Source: Alistipes sp. (lineage in GTDB: Bacteria; Bacteroidota; Bacteroidia; Bacteroidales; Rikenellaceae). Taken from it: DNA of 64,000 nucleotides. The notes below the pieces were generated by a model that was not told the origin of the DNA, did no database searches, and saw nothing but the letters and a program-made list of their open reading frames with translations. Location: NCBI GenBank assembly GCA_017631255.1, contig JAGBTP010000018.1, positions 31,965 to 95,964 on the forward strand, given 5' to 3'. Below, piece after piece: positions 35,376 through 45,928 of this stretch. The position numbers and the translations under genes are program-made. Each line of letters starts with the position of its first letter. The first letter of the stretch is position 1.

Positions 35376-36635
35376 ATGAAAAAACTTTTTAGAGTAGCGT
35401 GCTCGCTCTGCGCTATGTTTATGCTTGTTGCGTTGGTGGGTTGCGGTAAGGATAACACTTCGCCACAGCCTAATCCAGGACCAGACCCAGGACCAGAGCC
35501 TTCACAGAAGGAGATATTTGTAGTCGAGAATCTCGAGTACAACGCTGTTGAGGTGACAATCAACCCTACATCGGAGGATGTTGTCTACTTCGCATTCTTG
35601 TATCCTGACACTAATGAGATGTTCGGTGACCGTATGCAGGAGGAGATCTATGTAGATATTCGCTATATGGACAACTTCGAGGACTTCCTTACTCAGGGCA
35701 CGCAGACCCTCACCTTCCAGGGCCTTATCGGCCACTCACACTACCGTGTTGTCTACTTCGAGTTCGACGAGGCACTCGGCAAGAAGGTGGGCGACCTAAT
35801 CCTTTCGGAGCGCATCACAACACCTGATGCTCCAGAGGAGATTGGCTTAGAGGTATTCGATGTCAAGGGTATGTCGGCAAAGATTACCGTCACACCTCCA
35901 ACCGAGGATATGCGCTATTTCTGTTGGGTCTACACTATGGAGAACTACGAGGGTTATCTTAATTCCAGCGACTATGAGATTTTGGCCTATGACTACTCAT
36001 ATTGGGCTACTGTATCGCAGATGTATGGTATCGACATTGAGGAGATGATCGAGTTCGATACAAATGTTGGCACGGCGACATATAGCACCGATGACCTTGT
36101 GTTGGTTGCCGAGTGGGATACAGAGTACATCGTGTGGGTGTATGGCGTAACCACTAAGGGTGAGGTTACTACCAACATCACTCGTCGTACCTTTAAGACC
36201 GCAGCTCCTAGTGCATCGTCGATGACCTTTGAGGTGCCAAATATTGATGTAAATTGGTACGAGGAGAACACTTCAGAGGGTCCTCTTCGTGGTTGGAGAG
36301 CAAAGGCTACTATCGTACCTTCAAACAAGGAGGAGAAGTATTTTGCTACCATTACCAATAAAAACTGGTATGACTGGTACTTCACCGAGGATAACACAGG
36401 TCGCAGCGATGATGACTACATTATGAGCCAGATTCTCTACAACGCGCAGCGTCCATCGTCGCAGTTGCCAGAGATGTACAAGAGCGGCGACTACGAGTTC
36501 GACTGCTTCACCGAGCGTGAGATTCTGCTCAGACCCGATCGTGAGTATGCCGTATTTGTATTCGGTATGGACGAGAATGGTGCAACAACATCGCTCAGCG
36601 TATTTCCATTCACTACAGGCTCGACACCACAGTAA
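35376..36635 (+). CDS. Modular surface lipoprotein (three-module)
   Basis: The 419-residue protein has a lipoprotein signal (lipobox cysteine in LVALVGC) and a Pro/Gly linker (PNPGPDPGPEP). Three beta-type modules of about 110-135 residues follow (about 45-155, 156-280, 281-415). Each runs from a FxVxxI start through VTPxxEDxxYF to a Y-x-V-x-xFG strand and an FTT end, which suggests fibronectin-like folds. It is predicted to be anchored in the outer membrane. The next gene, 38 bases downstream, carries related modules. A TATATTTG -7 element lies at 35303-35310. The function is unknown. Confidence 0.8.
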   Translation: MKKLFRVACSLCAMFMLVALVGCGKDNTSPQPNPGPDPGPEPSQKEIFVVENLEYNAVEVTINPTSEDVVYFAFLYPDTNEMFGDRMQEEIYVDIRYMDNFEDFLTQGTQTLTFQGLIGHSHYRVVYFEFDEALGKKVGDLILSERITTPDAPEEIGLEVFDVKGMSAKITVTPPTEDMRYFCWVYTMENYEGYLNSSDYEILAYDYSYWATVSQMYGIDIEEMIEFDTNVGTATYSTDDLVLVAEWDTEYIVWVYGVTTKGEVTTNITRRTFKTAAPSASSMTFEVPNIDVNWYEENTSEGPLRGWRAKATIVPSNKEEKYFATITNKNWYDWYFTEDNTGRSDDDYIMSQILYNAQRPSSQLPEMYKSGDYEFDCFTEREILLRPDREYAVFVFGMDENGATTSLSVFPFTTGSTPQ

Positions 36636-36673
36636 ACTGACAATAACCTAAAAAACTAATAACACGAACGATT

Positions 36674-38941
36674 ATGAGAAATATTTTAAGCCTTTCAATG
36701 TGGACACTCGCAGCAGTTATGATGCTTGCTGCTTGTACCAAGAGCACTGAGCCAGAGCCAACGCCAGGTCCAGGTCCAGAGCCACAGCCTGAGACAAAAC
36801 TCGAGCTTGCGCTCAGCGTAGGCGAGGTAACCTCGACAACCGTAACTTTTACCGTTACTCCTAACAAGGAGGATGCACCTTTCTATGCTAAGCTCTGCAC
36901 CTTGGATGAGGTTGCTGAGGATCGTGATGTGGCGATGACCGCTGCACTTATGATTACCGATGGCGAGGCATACCGTGGTGCTAAGACCATTACCGTAGAG
37001 GATCTTACTGCTGAGACTCCATACGCTGTGTTGTACTTCGGCTACGATGCTGAGGCTAAGGCATATACTACTGATTACTATATTAGCGATGCGATTGTTA
37101 CTGCTGACTTCGAGATCGTCGAGAGCATCGCTATGGAGCTTGTTGATGGTACAGTAACTTGGCGTGAGGCTTATGTTAAGATGTTGCCATCGGACGAGTC
37201 TATGGAGTATGTGTTCGACATTATCGAGAAGACAGAGTGGGATGAGCTCTATGCCGAGAATCCTGAGTCTATCGTTGCTGCACGCATCGCCGGCTGGGAG
37301 CAGGATGTATTGGATGGTATCAACAACTACCCTGAGCTCGACACTTGGCAGAAGTATATGCACTACTGCCAGCAGAGTGCTACTAAGACCATTATGGTTA
37401 GCGAGTACTACAACCTCCGTTGGTCTACCGAGTATGTAATCTACGCGTTCGGTATGAATGACGAGGGCTTCCAGACAGCAAATGTTGCTACCCTCGAGTT
37501 TGCCACCGCAACTCCAGAGCCTTCACAGAACACTTTTGCTGTGGAGATTGGCGAGCTCACAGAGTCAAGCGTAGCTTTCACCGTTACTACTACCAACGAC
37601 GACCCATACTTCCTCACTATCCAGGATAAGCGCTATGTTGACCGCTTCTTCGGTGAGGGTGCGACCGAGACTTGGGAGGATATGATTTGGGACCTCACAT
37701 TCGATAAGACCGACGAGCAGATTCAGAACTTAGTGTTTGCTGGTTCGCAGTCACTCACCAATGCCGACATCAACAAGAATATTGACACTCTCCACGAGTA
37801 CCAGGTGGTTATCTGGGGCTTCAACAATGGCCCTACTACCGAGGTTTATGTTTCGGATGTATTCAAGCCAGAGGCTGAGGTTGTGGAGGTAAGCCTTTGG
37901 TTGGAGATTGAGGATGTCGACCACCAGAGCGTAACTTGCTGGGTAGATGTTAATATCGAGGAGGCTACCTACTTTGCAGCGTGCATCACAGCTGAGCAGT
38001 TTGGCGACGACTATGGTGCATCATACTTCTACGAGGCATTGGCAGATGTATCAGCTGATGCTCTCTACACCGGTTCGCAGTCTATCACCTTTGAGGGTCT
38101 TCAGCCTGAGACTAACTACTATGTTGTTGCCTTTGGTTACGATGCAGAGCTTAATGAGGCGACTACATTCCTCGAGTATGAGTCAGTTCTTACTATGCCA
38201 GTACCATCGGATGGTCTCTTCACTGTTGCTGTTAGCGATATCACTTGGCGTGATGCTGTAATCTCTGTTGTTACAGAGTTGGAGGAGGGTTACATCTTCG
38301 GTATCTACACAACTGAGGAGTTTGCTGCTACTACCGAAGAGGAGATTCTTGCTAAGCGTCGCTCTATTTGGGAGGACTATGCAGCATCGTATGGCAGCCC
38401 TTGGACAACATTTATGGGTTACGATATGAAGTATGGTAACAATACTCTTTATGTGAAGGATGATATCCAGAAGCTCCAGTGGTCAACAGACTATGTGTTC
38501 TATTGTATCGCTTTGGATGCTGAGGGTAATGCCGTATCGCAGATGGCAACCAAGGAGTTCTCAACAGAAACACCAACTCCATCGGATTGCACATTCGATA
38601 TCGCTATCGATTCAATGACAAAGTCGTCTGTTAACTTCACCATTACTCCATCAGATCCTGAGGCTCAGTATTATGTGACTGTACAGAAGGCAAGTGTGGT
38701 GTCTGCTTATGGCCCAGAGGCAGATAAGAGCTATGATGAGCTTATCGCATACCTTATCCCTGATTACGATAACCAGATTGAGCAGCGTCTCTTCACCGGC
38801 AAGCAGTCGCTCACTAACTCGCAGCTGAACAACTCTGTATATGGCTTCTATGAGTATGTGGTTGTTGTTTGGGGCTTTGATAATGGTCCTACCACTACCG
38901 TCTATATGTCAGAGGCGTTCAAACCAGCTGATCCAGAGTAG
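36674..38941 (+). CDS. Modular surface lipoprotein (duplicated three-module block)
   Basis: The 755-residue lipoprotein (lipobox cysteine in MLAAC, then a PEPTPGPGPEPQPE linker) has six modules in the order A-B-C-A'-B'-C'. Recurring marks are FGYDAE plus an acidic tail in A and A', a long WEQ/WED helix and LRWSTEYV/LQWSTDYV in B and B', and VIWGFNNGPTTEVYVSDVFKP / VVWGFDNGPTTTVYMSEAFKP in C and C'. The block is the same order as the three modules of the preceding gene. A terminator at 38968-38997 ends the pair. Confidence 0.8.
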   Translation: MRNILSLSMWTLAAVMMLAACTKSTEPEPTPGPGPEPQPETKLELALSVGEVTSTTVTFTVTPNKEDAPFYAKLCTLDEVAEDRDVAMTAALMITDGEAYRGAKTITVEDLTAETPYAVLYFGYDAEAKAYTTDYYISDAIVTADFEIVESIAMELVDGTVTWREAYVKMLPSDESMEYVFDIIEKTEWDELYAENPESIVAARIAGWEQDVLDGINNYPELDTWQKYMHYCQQSATKTIMVSEYYNLRWSTEYVIYAFGMNDEGFQTANVATLEFATATPEPSQNTFAVEIGELTESSVAFTVTTTNDDPYFLTIQDKRYVDRFFGEGATETWEDMIWDLTFDKTDEQIQNLVFAGSQSLTNADINKNIDTLHEYQVVIWGFNNGPTTEVYVSDVFKPEAEVVEVSLWLEIEDVDHQSVTCWVDVNIEEATYFAACITAEQFGDDYGASYFYEALADVSADALYTGSQSITFEGLQPETNYYVVAFGYDAELNEATTFLEYESVLTMPVPSDGLFTVAVSDITWRDAVISVVTELEEGYIFGIYTTEEFAATTEEEILAKRRSIWEDYAASYGSPWTTFMGYDMKYGNNTLYVKDDIQKLQWSTDYVFYCIALDAEGNAVSQMATKEFSTETPTPSDCTFDIAIDSMTKSSVNFTITPSDPEAQYYVTVQKASVVSAYGPEADKSYDELIAYLIPDYDNQIEQRLFTGKQSLTNSQLNNSVYGFYEYVVVVWGFDNGPTTTVYMSEAFKPADPE

Positions 38942-38967
38942 TGGCTCGTTAGGAGATTGTAAAGCGT

Positions 38968-38998
38968 GGAGCTGTCCTTAGTGGGGCAGCTCCTTTTG
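38968..38998 (+). terminator. Terminator after the lipoprotein pair
   Basis: GGAGCTG (38968-38974) pairs with CAGCTCC (38987-38993), then TTTTGTT. Confidence 0.75.
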
Positions 38999-39064
38999 TT
39001 TGTGGTGGGGTGGCGTAAAATTGGGTGTTAGAGCATAATATGGAGCTAATGTTGCGACGGTGTA

Positions 39065-39094
39065 TTGAAGTTCCCGAAAAAAATATTATCTTTG
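39065..39094 (+). promoter_or_regulatory. Bacteroidota-type promoter for lepA
   Basis: TTG (39065-39067), 19 bases, TATCTTTG (39087-39094). Confidence 0.8.
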
Positions 39095-39128
39095 CGCGCT
39101 ATACTATGTCAATAAATTACATCGCACG

Positions 39129-40919
39129 ATGAAGAACATACGAAATTTTTGTATTATTGCACATATCGACCACGGTAAGAGTACTCTTGCCGACCGATTG
39201 TTGGAGAAGACCAACACCTTGAACCAGCGAGAGATGCAGGCGCAGGTGCTCGATGATATGGACCTCGAGCGCGAGAAGGGTATCACCATTAAGAGCCACG
39301 CCATTCAGATGGAGTATAACGCTCGTAACGGCCAGAAGTACACCCTCAACCTTATCGATACCCCAGGACATGTCGACTTCTCGTACGAGGTGTCGCGCGC
39401 CATCGCTTCATGTGAGGGTGCTCTCCTTGTTGTGGATGCTACGCAGGGTATTCAGGCGCAGACCATCTCGAACCTTTACCTCGCTCTTGGCCAGGATCTT
39501 GAGATTATCCCCGTACTCAATAAGATTGACTGCGAGTCGGCTATGATCGACGAGGTTAAGGATCAGATTATCGACCTTATTGGCTGTAAGGATGAGGATA
39601 TCCTTCTGGCGTCGGGTAAGACGGGTCAGGGTGTCGAGGAGGTGCTTGAGGCTATCATCGAGCGCGTGCCAGCGCCTGAGGGTGACCCCAATGGACCATT
39701 GCAGGCCCTTATCTTCGACTCGGTGTTTAATCCATTTAGAGGTGTCATCGCCTACTTCCGTGTCTTCAACGGTACAATCCGCAAGGGCGAGCAAGTCAAG
39801 TTCTTCAATACAGGCAGCGAGTACGATGCCGACGAGATTGGTGTGCTCAAGCTAAAGATGGTCGCTCGTGACGAGATTAAGGCGGGCGATGTGGGCTACA
39901 TCTGCTCAGGTATCAAGAACTCGACCGATGTGAAGGTGGGTGATACCATCATCTCGGTGGAGAATCCTGCTAAGGAGGCAATCGCTGGCTTTGAGGATGT
40001 TAAGCCAATGGTCTTTGCGGGCGTATATCCCGTCGAGGCTGACCAGTATGAGGACTTGCGCGCTTCGCTCGAGAAACTTAAGCTCAACGACGCCTCGCTT
40101 ACCTTCGAGCCAGAGAGCTCACTTGCCCTCGGCTTCGGCTTCCGTTGCGGCTTCCTCGGTCTGCTCCATATGGAGATTATTCAGGAGCGCCTCTATCGTG
40201 AGTTTGATATGGATGTGATTACCACCGTGCCTAATGTGTCGTACCACATCACCACGACATTGGGCGAGGAGCTCGAGGTGCACAACCCATCGGGTCTGCC
40301 AGAGATTACCAAGGTGGCAAAGATTGAGGAGCCATATATCTTGGCGCAGATTATCACCAAGGCCGACTTCCTCGGTAATGTGCTTAAGCTCTGTATCGAC
40401 AAGCGTGGTGTTATGAAGAACCAGACCTTCATCACGCAGGACCGTGTGGAGGTGAACTTCGAGATGCCTCTCTCGGAGATTGTCTTCGACTTCTACGATA
40501 AGCTCAAGAGTATCTCTAAGGGCTACGCCTCGTTCGACTACCATCGTACGGGATACCAGGTGAGTAAGCTCGCAAAGCTCGATATCCTGCTCAACGGCGA
40601 GCCTGTCGATGCCCTGTCGTCGCTCATCTATGCCGACCACGCCTACGACTTCGGTCGTAAGATGTGTGAGAAGCTTAAGGAGTTGATTCCACGCCAGCAG
40701 TTCGATATCGCTATTCAGGCGGCTATCGGTGCTAAGATTATCGCTCGTGAGACGGTTAAGGCGGTGCGTAAGGATGTGACTGCTAAGTGTTATGGTGGTG
40801 ATATCTCGCGTAAGCGTAAGCTCCTCGAGAAGCAGAAGGCCGGTAAGAAGCGTATGCGTCAGGTGGGCTCTGTACAGGTGCCACAGTCGGCGTTCCTTGC
40901 TGTGCTGAAGATGGATTAA
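39129..40919 (+). CDS. lepA: Elongation factor 4 (LepA)
   Basis: LepA is a ribosome-dependent GTPase. The 596-residue protein has G1 [16 protein letters not shown]2/G3 up to [15 protein letters not shown], and G4 NKIDCESA, then the domain II barrel, the EF-G-like domains and the LepA-specific C-terminus ([33 protein letters not shown]). All length and motif features are typical. The fucosidase gene starts 20 bases after it, which suggests a shared transcript. Confidence 0.98.
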   Translation: MKNIRNFCIIAHIDHGKSTLADRLLEKTNTLNQREMQAQVLDDMDLEREKGITIKSHAIQMEYNARNGQKYTLNLIDTPGHVDFSYEVSRAIASCEGALLVVDATQGIQAQTISNLYLALGQDLEIIPVLNKIDCESAMIDEVKDQIIDLIGCKDEDILLASGKTGQGVEEVLEAIIERVPAPEGDPNGPLQALIFDSVFNPFRGVIAYFRVFNGTIRKGEQVKFFNTGSEYDADEIGVLKLKMVARDEIKAGDVGYICSGIKNSTDVKVGDTIISVENPAKEAIAGFEDVKPMVFAGVYPVEADQYEDLRASLEKLKLNDASLTFEPESSLALGFGFRCGFLGLLHMEIIQERLYREFDMDVITTVPNVSYHITTTLGEELEVHNPSGLPEITKVAKIEEPYILAQIITKADFLGNVLKLCIDKRGVMKNQTFITQDRVEVNFEMPLSEIVFDFYDKLKSISKGYASFDYHRTGYQVSKLAKLDILLNGEPVDALSSLIYADHAYDFGRKMCEKLKELIPRQQFDIAIQAAIGAKIIARETVKAVRKDVTAKCYGGDISRKRKLLEKQKAGKKRMRQVGSVQVPQSAFLAVLKMD

Positions 40920-40939
40920 AAAGCCTAAAACCTAAAACT

Positions 40940-42241
40940 ATGAAAAAACTTACTTTAACACTTCTATGTGCGCTGAGCATTATCTCGCTATCGGCGCAGG
41001 GATACCAGCCCTCGGAGGAGGTGCGCAAGTCGCAGAAGGAGTTTGCCGAGGATAGATTCGGTATCTTCATCCACTGGGGTATATACAGTATGTTCGCTCA
41101 GGGCGAGTGGTACTTGCAGAACGCTGGCCTCAACCGTGACGAGTATGCCAAGGCTGCCGATGCCTTCTACCCTCACCGCTTCAATGCTCAAGAGTGGGTG
41201 GCAGCTATCAAGGCTTCGGGTGCTAAGTATATTTGCATCACCTCGCGCCACCACGATAGCTTCTCGATGTGGGATACCGCTGAGTCGGAGTTCGATATCG
41301 TAGATGCTACGCCATTTAAGCGCGATGTACTCAAGGAGTTAGCCGATGCGTGCGAGAAGCAGGATATTGCACTTCACTTCTACTATTCGCACGCTGACTG
41401 GTCACGCGATGACTACCCACGCGGTAGAACGGGATATTGGGTGACAGGTCGTGATAAGGAGAAGATTAGCTGGGAGAGCTATTATAACTTTATGAATCGC
41501 CAGATTACCGAGCTTTTGACCAACTATGGTAAGATTCGTGCCATTTGGTTCGACGGCTGGTGGGATCACGACGAGGACCCTGCGCCATTCGATTGGCAGC
41601 TCGACGAGCAGTACGCGTTGGTGCACTCGTTACAGCCTGGATGCCTCGTGGCAAATAACCACCACCAGACACCTTTCGAGGGTGAGGATATCCAGATTTT
41701 TGAGCGCGATCTCCCTGGTGAGAATAGCCACGGCCTTTCGGGTCAGTCGATTAGTCGCCTGCCTTTGGAGACCTGCCAGACGATGAACGGTATGTGGGGT
41801 TATAAGGTTGCAGATCAGGACTATAAGTCTACTCGTACACTCGTTCGCTACCTTGTAAGTGCTGCGGGTAAGGGGGCCAACCTTCTGCTCAATGTAGGCC
41901 CTCAGCCTAATGGTGAGTTGCCAGCTACGGCCGTAGAGCGTATGAAGGAGATGGGTGAGTGGCTCGCTGCAAATGGCCAGACCGTCTATGCTACCGAGGC
42001 GGGTGATGTGAAGCCTCAGGAGTGGGGTTGCACAACGCGTAAGGGCGACCGTCTCTTTGTGCATATCTTCGAGCTTGAGCAGGATGCAATCTACCTCCCT
42101 CTGGAGTGTAAGGTTGTGGAGGCTAAGGAGTTCGGCACGAACAAGCCTGTCAAGTTCCAGAAGGTATCGGGAGGTATTCTCTTGGAGTGTGGTCAGGTGA
42201 GCGATAGCACAGATTACATCGTAGAGCTGCGCACTAAGTAG
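40940..42241 (+). CDS. GH29 alpha-L-fucosidase
   Basis: The 433-residue protein has a signal peptide (cleaved near 19, ISLSAQ). The GH29 barrel has FGIFIHWGIYS near 40, the SRHHDSFSMWD motif, HFYYSHADWSR, and the nucleophile D205 in IWFDGWW. The lower part ends with ANLLLNVGPQPNGELP. A small beta-domain forms the C-terminus. It is predicted to release L-fucose from host glycans in the periplasm. A terminator follows at 42269. Confidence 0.93.
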   Translation: MKKLTLTLLCALSIISLSAQGYQPSEEVRKSQKEFAEDRFGIFIHWGIYSMFAQGEWYLQNAGLNRDEYAKAADAFYPHRFNAQEWVAAIKASGAKYICITSRHHDSFSMWDTAESEFDIVDATPFKRDVLKELADACEKQDIALHFYYSHADWSRDDYPRGRTGYWVTGRDKEKISWESYYNFMNRQITELLTNYGKIRAIWFDGWWDHDEDPAPFDWQLDEQYALVHSLQPGCLVANNHHQTPFEGEDIQIFERDLPGENSHGLSGQSISRLPLETCQTMNGMWGYKVADQDYKSTRTLVRYLVSAAGKGANLLLNVGPQPNGELPATAVERMKEMGEWLAANGQTVYATEAGDVKPQEWGCTTRKGDRLFVHIFELEQDAIYLPLECKVVEAKEFGTNKPVKFQKVSGGILLECGQVSDSTDYIVELRTK

Positions 42242-42268
42242 CACTATACCTCTAAATATTAGCAAATA

Positions 42269-42303
42269 ATCGCAGTCCAAGTTTGTGGATTGCGATTTTT
42301 TTT
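42269..42303 (+). terminator. Terminator after the fucosidase gene, overlapping the next promoter
   Basis: ATCGCAGTCCA (42269-42279) pairs with TGGATTGCGAT (42286-42296), followed by eight T. The loop carries the -33 element of the secDF promoter. Confidence 0.9.
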
Positions 42304-42312
42304 CTATCTTTG
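42282..42312 (+). promoter_or_regulatory. Bacteroidota-type promoter for secDF operon
   Basis: TTTG (42282-42285), 19 bases, TATCTTTG (42305-42312). The leader is about 100 bases. Confidence 0.85.
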
Positions 42313-42421
42313 CACGATTAACGCGCGAATATTTTTGTATTCGAGCCGTTAAAGTGCTGGGAATTACCAATATTGACCAGAAAAATACATAAACAATAAC
42401 AAATAACAAAACTTTCTAACA

Positions 42422-45322
42422 ATGCAGAGTAAAGGAATTATCAAGTGGTTAGCAGTGCTTTTGGGTATTGCTAGCATCTGGCAGCTCTCATTCACCTTCG
42501 TTACACGCAATATCGAGGCGGAGGCTGCTGAGCAGGAGAATCCCCAGGCATACCTCGACGAGAGGTGGGACAAGAGTGTCTATCTGGGCTACACTTATGG
42601 TGAGTGTAAGGAGAAGGAGCTTAACTTGGGTCTCGACCTCAAGGGCGGTATGAATGTGATGCTCGAGATTAAGGCGGTGGATGTTATCCGTACCAACGCT
42701 TACAACGACATCGCAGTAGCATCGAACAACCTTCTTCGTGATAGCATCGAGGCAGCACTCAAGGAGGCAGATAAGATGGAGAGCCCAGCAGCTGCTGTTG
42801 ACGCTTATGTTGCAGCAATGTCTGAGGAGGATCTTATGGCTATCTACAACACCGCTGATGCAGCTACTATCGCATCAGAGCTTAAGGGTCACATCGAGGG
42901 CTCAGTAGCTAAGATGAACGAGGTGTTGGCAACTCGTATCGACCTTCTTGGTGTTGTACAGCCTAACATTCAGCACATCGCAGGTACTAACCGCATTATG
43001 GTTGAGCTCCCAGGCGTTAAGGAGCCAGAGCGCGTAAGTAAGCTTTTGGCCTCTACCGCAAACCTCGAGTTCTGGACTGTATGCGACGCAGAGGACGCTA
43101 ACGATATTATGCAGGCGTTGTTCGTTGACGCTGACGCTATCGTTCGCGATTACCTCCTCGCACAGGGTGAGGACGAGGCTGAGGTTAGCCTTACTCCACT
43201 TAGCGAGCTCCTCGCAACCTCTTACCCAGCACCTGTTGGTGACGGCACTACTCAGATGTTCAGCGTAATGGAGCCTGTTGTAGCAGCTGCTGAGAAGAGC
43301 AACATCCAGCTTATCAACGAGTACCTCGCTATCGATGGCGTGAGCGCTTTGATCCCAGCAGATGTGAAGCTTGCGTGGTCAAACAAGAGCTCATTGGATA
43401 GCTCAAAGGGTACTTTCCTCCTCTACGCACTTAAGGGTAAGGATGGTGCTATGCTTCCAGTATTGGATGGCTCAGGCATCACCAACGCTCGTGCAGCAGG
43501 TGGTCAGTACGGTGGCTTCGAGGTATCGATGACTATGGACTCAAAGACTGCTATCGAGTGGGGTAACATCACAGGCGCTAACGCAGGTCGTCCGATTGCT
43601 ATCGTTTTGGATAACTATGTGTACTCAGCACCACGCGTTAACGAGCGTATCGACGGAGGCTCGTCATCTATCACTGGTAACTTCACCGCTCAGGAGGCCG
43701 AGGACTTGGCAAGCGTACTTAACTCTGGTAAGTCACCAGCTCCTGCAACTATCATCTACTCTGAGGTTGTAGGTCCATCACTCGGTGCACAGTCTATCGC
43801 TGCGGGTCTTACTTCATTCGTACTCGCGTTCCTTCTTGTACTCCTCTATGTTGCTCTCTTCTACAAGGGCGCTGGTTGGTGTGCAAACATCGCACTCGTG
43901 TTCAATGTACTCTTGCTCTTCGGCGTATTGGTATCATTTGGCGCAGTGTTGACACTCCCAGGTATCGCAGGTATCGTGCTCACTATGGGTATGGCAGTGG
44001 ATGCTAATGTCATCATCTTCGAGCGTATTAAGGAGGAGTTGCGTGGTGGTAAGGGCCTTATGCTCGCTATCAAGGATGGTTTCTCGAACGCTTACTCAGC
44101 GATTATCGACGGTAACCTCACAACTATCATCACCGGTATCGTTCTCTTCTTCTTCGGTACAGGTCCTGTTAAGGGCTTCGCTACAACCCTCGTGATCGGT
44201 ATCATTACATCGTTGTTCTGCTCTATCTACATCACACGCGTACTTATTGAGTCGCGCGTGGCACGCCGTGGCGATATCTCATTCTCTCGTAAGTTCTCAG
44301 AGAACTTCTTGGAGAATGTCAAGTTTAGCTTCATCTCTAAGCGTAAGGTATCGTACCTCGTATCAGGTATCTTGGTAGTCGCCTCAGTTATCTCGCTTCT
44401 CACACTCGGTTTGAACCAGGGCGTTGAGTTCACTGGTGGTCGCTCATATGTTGTTAAGTTCAACGAGACTATCAATGTTGAGGATATCCGTGACAGCGTA
44501 GCTGCTGAGTTCGAGGCTGTGGCTGATGCTGCTAACTCATCTGTTGAGGTTAAGCAGTTCGGTGACAACAACCAGGTTCGTATCGTTACTCAGTACCAGC
44601 CAGAGGGTCTCGATGGCGAGGAGGCTAACGACGCTGTTGACCGTCTCTTGTTCGCTGCTTTGGACAAGTACTTCACTATCGACGACTTCGGCTTCGAGGA
44701 GTTCCGTACAGCTGGTGACGGCGTATCACAGTGGGGTATCGTATCATCAGAGCAGGTTAACGAGTCTATCTCATCTGAGATGACCGTAAACTCAATCATT
44801 GCGGTTCTCATCGCACTCGTTGCTATCGGTCTCTACATCGCAGTTCGTTTCCGTCGTTGGCAGTGGGCTATGGGTGCAACCGTTGCTTTGGCACACAACG
44901 CACTCCTCGTTATTGGTATCTTCTCAATGTTGTATGCTATTATGCCATTCAACCTTGAGGTTAACCAGGCGTTCATTGCTGCTATCTTGACTATCATCGG
45001 TTACTCTATCAACGATACAGTGGTTATCTTCGACCGTATTCGTGAGTACATCGGTCTCTATCCAAAGCGTGATATCAAGACTAATATCGACAACGCTATC
45101 TGCGCTACTTTGTCGCGTACAGTTAACACCTCTGGTACTACATTGGTAACCCTCCTTGCGATCTTCATCTTCGGTGGTGAGACTATCCGTGGTTTCGTCT
45201 TCGCGTTGATCCTCGGTATTGTTATCGGTACCTACTCATCAGTATTCATCGCAACTCCTATCGCTTACGACCTTCAGCGTAAGATGGGCGGTAAGGGTCT
45301 CGAGGCTGATGTTGAGGAGTAA
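42422..45322 (+). CDS. secDF: SecDF fusion protein
   Basis: This 966-residue membrane protein joins SecD and SecF, which use the proton gradient to complete Sec export. The SecD half has one N-terminal helix, a large periplasmic domain with LDLKGGMNVMLEI and VELPGVKEPERVS, and membrane helices with EVVGPSLGAQSI and GMAVDANVIIFERIKEE. The SecF half starts near residue 620 (FSFISKRKVSYLVSG) and ends with GYSINDTVVIFDRIRE. Fusion is the usual form in Bacteroidota. A terminator follows at 45353. Confidence 0.96.
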   Translation: MQSKGIIKWLAVLLGIASIWQLSFTFVTRNIEAEAAEQENPQAYLDERWDKSVYLGYTYGECKEKELNLGLDLKGGMNVMLEIKAVDVIRTNAYNDIAVASNNLLRDSIEAALKEADKMESPAAAVDAYVAAMSEEDLMAIYNTADAATIASELKGHIEGSVAKMNEVLATRIDLLGVVQPNIQHIAGTNRIMVELPGVKEPERVSKLLASTANLEFWTVCDAEDANDIMQALFVDADAIVRDYLLAQGEDEAEVSLTPLSELLATSYPAPVGDGTTQMFSVMEPVVAAAEKSNIQLINEYLAIDGVSALIPADVKLAWSNKSSLDSSKGTFLLYALKGKDGAMLPVLDGSGITNARAAGGQYGGFEVSMTMDSKTAIEWGNITGANAGRPIAIVLDNYVYSAPRVNERIDGGSSSITGNFTAQEAEDLASVLNSGKSPAPATIIYSEVVGPSLGAQSIAAGLTSFVLAFLLVLLYVALFYKGAGWCANIALVFNVLLLFGVLVSFGAVLTLPGIAGIVLTMGMAVDANVIIFERIKEELRGGKGLMLAIKDGFSNAYSAIIDGNLTTIITGIVLFFFGTGPVKGFATTLVIGIITSLFCSIYITRVLIESRVARRGDISFSRKFSENFLENVKFSFISKRKVSYLVSGILVVASVISLLTLGLNQGVEFTGGRSYVVKFNETINVEDIRDSVAAEFEAVADAANSSVEVKQFGDNNQVRIVTQYQPEGLDGEEANDAVDRLLFAALDKYFTIDDFGFEEFRTAGDGVSQWGIVSSEQVNESISSEMTVNSIIAVLIALVAIGLYIAVRFRRWQWAMGATVALAHNALLVIGIFSMLYAIMPFNLEVNQAFIAAILTIIGYSINDTVVIFDRIREYIGLYPKRDIKTNIDNAICATLSRTVNTSGTTLVTLLAIFIFGGETIRGFVFALILGIVIGTYSSVFIATPIAYDLQRKMGGKGLEADVEE

Positions 45323-45352
45323 TGGTCGACTAAGCATATCCAATAATTAGAG

Positions 45353-45390
45353 ATAGGTTGCAATCTTTCGAGGTTGCAACCTATTTTTTT
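45353..45390 (+). terminator. Terminator after secDF
   Basis: ATAGGTTGCAA (45353-45363) pairs with TTGCAACCTAT (45374-45384), followed by seven T. Confidence 0.9.
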
Positions 45391-45402
45391 GTTATCTTTT
45401 AC

Positions 45403-45410
45403 TATCTTTG
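45403..45410 (+). promoter_or_regulatory. -7 element before the YbbR-like gene
   Basis: TATCTTTG is an exact -7 match, 13 bases after the terminator's T-run; a TTG at the usual distance is missing. Confidence 0.45.
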
Positions 45411-45468
45411 CAAATGATTCCCTCATTGCGGGGGTGAGAATTTGTTATTAATTGTAATTATATCGATT

Positions 45469-45876
45469 ATGGGAGAGATAAAGGGCTTCTTTGGCCGCCT
45501 CGGTAGCTACATATCGCCAGCATATGTCACGATGCTTGTGGCAGCCTTCATTCTGTGGTATATCACTAAGTTGGGCGATACCTATACTACGGACCATACC
45601 GTTACCGTTGTTATCGACGGCACCAGCTTCGATGTTGGCTGCACTATTCGTGGTAAGGGTACTAACCTTATTGGCTACACTATGGCCTTCGATGAGACTG
45701 TTTTCGAGATTGCATCGAGCGAGCTTAGCTTCGATAAGGAGGTTACGGACGATAGTGGCAAGACCTATCGCCACATTACGGGCCACTCTATGCAGCAGGC
45801 CTTGGCATCGCGTATGAACGATGTCGATGTGGTGGCGGTAAGTAAGCTCCCTACTATTGAGAGTCTTGAGCCGTAG
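45469..45876 (+). CDS. Small membrane-anchored protein, possibly YbbR-like
   Basis: Starting at 45469 (MGEIKGFFGRLGSYISPAY) the protein has 135 residues with one transmembrane helix (about 21-38, ending LWYITKLGDTY) and an exported beta-rich part (VTVVIDGTSFDVGCTIRGKG). Topology and position directly before coaE match the YbbR-domain protein commonly found there in Bacteroidota, but it is shorter than typical YbbR proteins and the domain match is weak. Confidence 0.7.
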   Translation: MGEIKGFFGRLGSYISPAYVTMLVAAFILWYITKLGDTYTTDHTVTVVIDGTSFDVGCTIRGKGTNLIGYTMAFDETVFEIASSELSFDKEVTDDSGKTYRHITGHSMQQALASRMNDVDVVAVSKLPTIESLEP

Positions 45877-45928
45877 TTATTGAGGTGCGACGGCCGAGGA
45901 ATATTGTTAACGATATAAATTATATTAT

